Position numbers and translations under genes: made by a program
Shown here: piece by piece, positions 59,914 through 64,000 of the stretch
Position numbering within the stretch: the first letter of the stretch is position 1
Layout of the letters: each line of letters opens with the position of its first letter
The notes under the pieces: generated by a model
Databases searched by the model: none
The model's input: the letters and a program-made list of their open reading frames with translations, nothing else
Told to the model about the DNA's origin: nothing
Assembly (NCBI RefSeq): GCF_900113835.1
Contig: NZ_FOQV01000003.1
Coordinates: 124,001-188,000 of the forward strand
From: Allobosea sp. OK403
GTDB taxonomy: Bacteria; Pseudomonadota; Alphaproteobacteria; Rhizobiales; Beijerinckiaceae
Direction of reading: 5' to 3'
Length of the DNA stretch: 64,000 nt

Positions 59914-62418
59914 CTATCCTGCGATACGCCCGAAATCCGCCACGGCGCGGGTCGCTTCGCGGAGCTGGTTGAGCAGCTTCAGGCGGTTGATGCGCAGCGC
60001 CGGGTCGGGATCGTTGACCGTGACCTGATCGAAGAAGGCGTCGACCGCCGGGCGCAATTCGGCCAGCGCCGCCATCGCGCCCTCATAATCTTCCTTCGCG
60101 ACCGCAGCGGAGGCTGCCGGCGTCGCATTCGCCAGAGCGACGGCCAGCGCCTTCTCCTCGATCAGGCCGGCGCCCGCGATCAACTGAAGATCGGCAGCGC
60201 CAGCGAAGGCGCCCTCGCCGTCCTTCTTCTCCTCGGCCTTGAGGATGTTGGCGGCGCGCTTGTAGCCCGCGAGCAGGCTCTTGCCGTCCTGCGTTTCGAG
60301 GAAGCGGGCGAGCGCCGCGACGCGATGGGTGATGAGCAGGAGGTCGTCGGAACCGCCGCCCTGCCCCCTCTCCCCTTGCGGGAGAGGGTTGGGGTGAGGG
60401 GTCGCGCCGCCCTCTCCGGCTTGCGTCTGAAGAGCGTCGACATCGGAAGCGTCGCGCGCCCCCTCATCCGTCACGGCGCTGCGCGCCGCGCCACCTTCTC
60501 CCGCGAGGGGAGAAGGGGAACCACTGGCCCTGTTCAGCCAGTCGGGCAGCGTCGCTTCAATTCCTGGATGCGCCACACGCTCGCCGAGAACTGCATCAAC
60601 GAGATCATGCCGAGCGCCAGTGTCACGCAGCGAAACTTTGAGTCGGTCGTGAAAGAAAGCGAGGAGATCAAAGCCAAGCTTGTGCCAAACGATGGTTCTA
60701 GCGTCACCTCGCGTCGTATCGGGACGCCACCCTATCATTTTATGGCTTAGAATCGGAACTGCGGCGGAGGTGAGTGCCTCAGACAGCGGCAGCCGCGCCC
60801 CATTCTCAACCACCAGCCGGATCACCCCCAGCGCCGCTCTCCGCAGCGCATAGGGGTCCTTGCTCCCGGTCGGCTTCTCGTCGATCGCCCAGAAGCCGAC
60901 CAGCGTGTCGAGCTTGTCGGCGAGCGCAACCGCCACCGAAACCGGATCGGTCGGGACGCGGTCGGAGGGGCCGAGCGGCTTGTAATGCTCCTCGATAGCG
61001 GCGCAGACGCTGGGATGCTCGCCCTGGAGTTCCGCATATTTGCGGCCCATCAAACCCTGCAATTCCGGGAACTCGCCGACCATTTCGGTCGGCAGGTCGG
61101 CCTTGGCGAGCTTGGCTGCGCGCTCAGCGAGAGCGGGATCGGCCCCGACGATCGGCGCGAGTTCGCGCGCCAGCGCCGCGATGCGCTGGACGCGCTCGCC
61201 TTGCGTGCCGAGTTTTGCGTGGAAGACGACGCCGAGCTTGTCGAGCTTGGCCATGCGCTGATCGAGCGGCTTGGTGCGAAACTCTTTGAGACCTAGCTCC
61301 TCGGCGCTCTGAGCGAACGTCTCAAGGTCTGGCAGCGGCCCCTTGTCGGTCGCGAAGAAATAGGCGGCGTCGGAGAGGCGGGCGCGCACGACGCGCTCAT
61401 TGCCGGCGGTGATGACCTTGCCGCCATCGCTGGCGACGAGATTCGCGGTCAGCAGGAAGCGGTTGGAAAGTGGGGCAGTGGGCAGTGGGCAGTCGGCAGT
61501 CGCAACATCGCCCGACTGCCGAGTGCCGATTGCCGACTGCCTCAGCACGAAGCATTTCTGGTTCGTTCGGATGGTGGCGCGGATCGCCTCGCCCGGAATC
61601 TCCAGGAAGCGCTCCTCGAAGGAGCCCATCAGCACCACCGGCCATTCGACGAGCCCCGCGACCTCCTCCAGCAGCCCTTCATCCTCGATCAGTTCGAGAC
61701 CTTGCGCGAAGGCGAGCGTGCGGGCGTCGTTGAGGATGATCTCCTTGCGCCGGTCGACATCGAGCACGACCTTGGCCTTCTCCAGGCTCGGCACGTAATC
61801 GTCGAAACGCCTGGCCGTGATGGCGCCCGGCGCATGGAAGCGGTGGCCGTAAGTGATGTTGCCGGAGACGATGCCGTCAACCTCGAAGGGAACCACCTCA
61901 GGCTCCTCGGTCTCGGCCCCGAAGGTGCACAGAATGGAGTGCAGCGGGCGCACCCAGCGCAGGCTCGCACCGGCCGCGGAGGCAGCGCCCCAGCGCATCG
62001 ATTTTGGCCAGGGGAAGCCGCGGATCACAGCGGGCACGATCTCGGCGATGGCCGCAACCGTCTCCTGGCCCGGCTTCTCGATGATGGCGACGTAGCTGTC
62101 GCCCTTCTTGGGATCGCTGATGATCGTCGCCTGATCGAGCGAGGAAAGCCCAGCCGCCTTGAGGAAGCCCTGGATCGCGGCCTCGGGCGCGCCGACGCGC
62201 GGACCCTTGCGCTCCTCGCGGACATCGCGGCCGCGCACCGGCAGGCCAGCAACATGGAGCGCGAGCCGGCGCGGCGTGGCGAAGGCTTTTGCGCCCTCAT
62301 AGACAAGGCCGCGCTCGACCAGCGCATCGGTGACGAGCTTCTTGAGATCCTCGGCCGCCTTGCGCTGCATGCGGGCGGGGATCTCTTCGGAGAAGAGTTC
62401 GAGCAGGAGATCAGGCAT
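59914..62418 (-). CDS. glyS: Glycine--tRNA ligase beta subunit with two repeat-derived insertions
   Basis: 834 aa, longer than the usual 690-750. The family core is intact: start [37 protein letters not shown], and the late [18 protein letters not shown] and [12 protein letters not shown]. Two stretches do not belong: residues about 293-317 ([20 protein letters not shown]) and about 632-688 (with [14 protein letters not shown] and [15 protein letters not shown]). Both are encoded by palindromic repeat DNA, and both keep the frame. The ATG shares a base with the glyQ stop (TGATG). Confidence 0.95.
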   Translation of the reverse strand: MPDLLLELFSEEIPARMQRKAAEDLKKLVTDALVERGLVYEGAKAFATPRRLALHVAGLPVRGRDVREERKGPRVGAPEAAIQGFLKAAGLSSLDQATIISDPKKGDSYVAIIEKPGQETVAAIAEIVPAVIRGFPWPKSMRWGAASAAGASLRWVRPLHSILCTFGAETEEPEVVPFEVDGIVSGNITYGHRFHAPGAITARRFDDYVPSLEKAKVVLDVDRRKEIILNDARTLAFAQGLELIEDEGLLEEVAGLVEWPVVLMGSFEERFLEIPGEAIRATIRTNQKCFVLRQSAIGTRQSGDVATADCPLPTAPLSNRFLLTANLVASDGGKVITAGNERVVRARLSDAAYFFATDKGPLPDLETFAQSAEELGLKEFRTKPLDQRMAKLDKLGVVFHAKLGTQGERVQRIAALARELAPIVGADPALAERAAKLAKADLPTEMVGEFPELQGLMGRKYAELQGEHPSVCAAIEEHYKPLGPSDRVPTDPVSVAVALADKLDTLVGFWAIDEKPTGSKDPYALRRAALGVIRLVVENGARLPLSEALTSAAVPILSHKMIGWRPDTTRGDARTIVWHKLGFDLLAFFHDRLKVSLRDTGARHDLVDAVLGERVAHPGIEATLPDWLNRASGSPSPLAGEGGAARSAVTDEGARDASDVDALQTQAGEGGATPHPNPLPQGERGQGGGSDDLLLITHRVAALARFLETQDGKSLLAGYKRAANILKAEEKKDGEGAFAGAADLQLIAGAGLIEEKALAVALANATPAASAAVAKEDYEGAMAALAELRPAVDAFFDQVTVNDPDPALRINRLKLLNQLREATRAVADFGRIAG
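60355..60525. repeat. Family E palindromic element inside glyS (in frame)
   Basis: About 171 nt of family E sequence with two hairpins (CCCTCTCCC/GGGAGAGGG at 60366-60389 and CCTTCTCCC/GGGAGAAGG at 60493-60517) reads through without stop in the glyS frame, adding about 57 residues. Boundaries are estimated from where GlyS similarity stops. Confidence 0.8.
61468..61542. repeat. Second palindromic insert inside glyS (in frame)
   Basis: Short-unit inverted repeat (CAGTGGGCAGTGGGCAGTCG against CGACTGCCGAGTGCCGATTG) within glyS, encoding [20 protein letters not shown]. About 25 residues are added. The sequence is not related to family E. Confidence 0.7.
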
Positions 62419-63368
62419 CAGGGTCTGTACCCATTATCGATGGCGCTCCCGCCGGCGGTCTTCAGCCAGGCGGCGCCGCAGGCTTTCGCCAGTTCGCGGA
62501 CACGCAGGATGTAGCTCTGGCGCTCGGTGACCGAGATCACGCCGCGCGCATCGAGCAGATTGAAGCTGTGGCCGGCCTTGAGGCACTGGTCATAGGCCGG
62601 CTGGACCATGAGATGGCGCTCGCCGCTCTCGCCCTTTTCGAGCAGGGCCCGGCATTCGGCCTCGGCCTCGGCGAAGCGCCGAAACAAAGCGGCCGTGTCG
62701 GCATGCTCGAAATTATAGCGCGAATATTCCTGCTCGGCCTGGAGGAAGACCTCGCGATAGGTGACCTTCTCGTCCCCTTCGAGCCCGTTGAAATTGAGCT
62801 CCATGATGCTCTCGACATTCTGCAGATAGCAGGCGAGGCGCTCGAGGCCGTAGGTCAGCTCGCCCGAGACGGGCGCGCATTCGATGCCGGCGACCTGCTG
62901 GAAATAGGTGAACTGGCTCACCTCCATGCCGTCGCACCAGCATTCCCAGCCCAGCCCCCAGGCGCCGAGCGTCGGGTTCTCCCAATCATCCTCGACGAAG
63001 CGGATATCGTGCAGCTTCATGTCGATGCCGATCGCCTCGAGCGACTGCAGGTAGAGCTCCTGCAGGTTCGGCGGGTTCGGCTTCAGGATGACCTGGAACT
63101 GGTAGTAATGCTGCAGCCGGTTCGGGTTCTCGCCATAGCGGCCATCCTTGGGCCGGCGCGAGGGCTGAACATAAGCCGCGCGCCAGGGCCTCGGCCCGAG
63201 CGAGCGCAGCATCGTGCCGGGATGGGAGGTGCCGGCGCCGACCTCCATGTCATAGGGCTGGAGGATGACGCAGCCGCGCTCGGCCCAAAAGCGCTGCAGG
63301 GTCAGCAGCAGCCCCTGGAAGGAGCGGGTCGGGTTCATCGCATCGGGCAGAGTGGCAGAAACAGCCAA
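62418..63368 (-). CDS. glyQ: Glycine--tRNA ligase alpha subunit
   Basis: 316 aa catalytic subunit of the bacterial tetrameric enzyme. Motif 2 region ([20 protein letters not shown]), [33 protein letters not shown] and motif 3 region ([15 protein letters not shown]) are complete. Slightly longer than the standard 290-300 aa because of an N-terminal extension; ATG 63335 ([15 protein letters not shown]) is a shorter alternative. It is upstream of glyS with a one-base overlap. Confidence 0.97.
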   Translation of the reverse strand: MAVSATLPDAMNPTRSFQGLLLTLQRFWAERGCVILQPYDMEVGAGTSHPGTMLRSLGPRPWRAAYVQPSRRPKDGRYGENPNRLQHYYQFQVILKPNPPNLQELYLQSLEAIGIDMKLHDIRFVEDDWENPTLGAWGLGWECWCDGMEVSQFTYFQQVAGIECAPVSGELTYGLERLACYLQNVESIMELNFNGLEGDEKVTYREVFLQAEQEYSRYNFEHADTAALFRRFAEAEAECRALLEKGESGERHLMVQPAYDQCLKAGHSFNLLDARGVISVTERQSYILRVRELAKACGAAWLKTAGGSAIDNGYRP

Positions 63369-63675
63369 GGCTTGGGCCTTCCGAAAGATCGTGGATCGGC
63401 GCGTGCATAGACCATGATCCGGGAAAGTGGAATGCGGTTTTCGAGCGGGCTTTGACCTAACTCATTGGCGAAAGACGGATTCGCGGGCTAAAATTGTTTG
63501 GTTTAAACCGATCTGGCCGTTGAATCCGTTGCGCCGCCCCCGCATGGCGCGGGAACCTCGACAGACAGCTTTCGTTCATGCAGCAGGAGCTAGGATTTTT
63601 TCGCCCGTAGGGTTCGCGGCGCTCGGGGCGAGCGCTTGATGCCGAACCGGCGGGCTCGTTTGGTAGGAGAAGCCC
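63369..63675. other. Intergenic region between divergent glyQ and secreted-protein genes
   Basis: 307 nt containing no supportable gene. It has the perfect palindrome GGTTTAAACC near 63501-63510 and is relatively AT-rich around 63470-63510, as expected of promoters. No family A-G repeat is present. Confidence 0.5.
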
Positions 63676-63981
63676 ATGCCGTCATCCCGTATCGTCGCTG
63701 CGCTGTTCGGCGCGCTTGGCCTCATCGTCGCAGCCTTCACGGTCGCACCGGCGATGGCCGCTCCTGTATCGGCAGGCACGGCGCAAACCTTGCCGTCGCA
63801 AACTCTGCCGTCGCAAGGGGATCTCGTCCAGCAGGCGCAGTACTATTACGGCCCGCGCCGCTATTATGGACCGCGCCGCTTCTACGGCCGCCCCGTATAT
63901 CGTCCGCGCTGCTTCTTCGCCAACAGGCGCGTCTGGACCGGTTATGGCTGGGTCATCCGCCCGGTGCGCGTCTGTCGCTGA
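63676..63981 (+). CDS. Small secreted Tyr/Arg-rich protein
   Basis: 101 aa. Signal peptide to about residue 28 (AMAAPVS), then a TLPSQ tandem and a Tyr/Arg/Pro-rich tract (YYGPRRYYGPRRFYGRP), ending with CFFANRRVWTGYGWVIRPVR and a second Cys. AGGAGAAG precedes the ATG. Small exported proteins with such tracts are frequent in Hyphomicrobiales but of unknown role; the Cys pair probably forms a disulphide. Confidence 0.8.
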   Translation: MPSSRIVAALFGALGLIVAAFTVAPAMAAPVSAGTAQTLPSQTLPSQGDLVQQAQYYYGPRRYYGPRRFYGRPVYRPRCFFANRRVWTGYGWVIRPVRVCR

Positions 63982-64000
63982 GCCGCCGAAATGTGGCCGT

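Overview
The window looks like chromosomal DNA of a GC-rich alphaproteobacterium of the order Hyphomicrobiales (Rhizobiales). The evidence is a tRNA-His of the alphaproteobacterial type (A73, G1:U72, no encoded G-1), a PdhS-type cell-cycle kinase, DUF1150 beside Hsp20, phasins, and infC separated from rpmI-rplT. A Bosea-like genus is my guess from gene content and the style of the intergenic palindromes; no search was run. There is no phage, transposase, plasmid or CRISPR signature. About 60 protein genes and one tRNA are supported.

Layout. 1-3.2 kb: envelope genes (partial ChbG/HpnK-like deacetylase, polyprenyl-phosphate glycosyltransferase, murJ). 3.4-10.2 kb: small-molecule metabolism and transport (class IV aminotransferase, azlC-azlD, a phosphopantetheinyl transferase, two tandem TerC proteins, a tartrate/malate dehydrogenase behind a haloacetate-dehalogenase-like hydrolase). 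11.2-16 kb: pheS, a ceramide-glucosyltransferase-like gene and pheT, the last two overlapping by 4 nt. 16.1-18.5 kb: three consecutive exported CX3C proteins ending in SCO, then a LOG-family protein. 18.6-20.7 kb: two unknown genes in a less GC-rich stretch and an M20 peptidase. 20.9-21.5 kb: rpmI-rplT. 21.8-26.1 kb: an orphan amino-acid binding protein, LysR, aldo/keto reductase and BKACE. 26.3-28.9 kb: a large apparently soluble double-sensor-CheW protein. 29.3-35 kb: an amino-acid cluster in one direction (RpiR regulator, class III aminotransferase, Asp/Glu racemase, LysR, amino-acid binding protein, second racemase-like enzyme). 35-39.6 kb: class II aldolase, infC, GT4 glycosyltransferase, hydrolase, DUF1150-hsp20. 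39.8-48.7 kb: tRNA-His, two phasins, PdhS-like kinase, M23 peptidase, mgtE. 49-55 kb: GST, DMT exporter and a LysR-tctBAC tricarboxylate transporter. 55.2-59.5 kb: glycine-zipper protein and the URC uracil-catabolism set (URC1, URC4, upp). 59.9-63.4 kb: glyQ-glyS. 63.7 kb: a small secreted Tyr/Arg-rich protein.

A prominent non-coding feature is a set of dispersed palindromic repeats, which I sort into families A to G. They sit mostly between genes and often between converging genes. Family E also occurs inside glyS as an in-frame coding insert, and glyS carries a second, unrelated repeat-derived insert. Other candidates for follow-up are the exported CX3C trio, the aminotransferase/two-racemase cluster, the sensor-sensor-CheW protein, and a near-consensus CtrA box in front of the PdhS-like kinase. 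Start codons were chosen from Shine-Dalgarno matches and family N-termini, and several differ from the longest open frame. The clearest case is infC, which appears to start at AUU.
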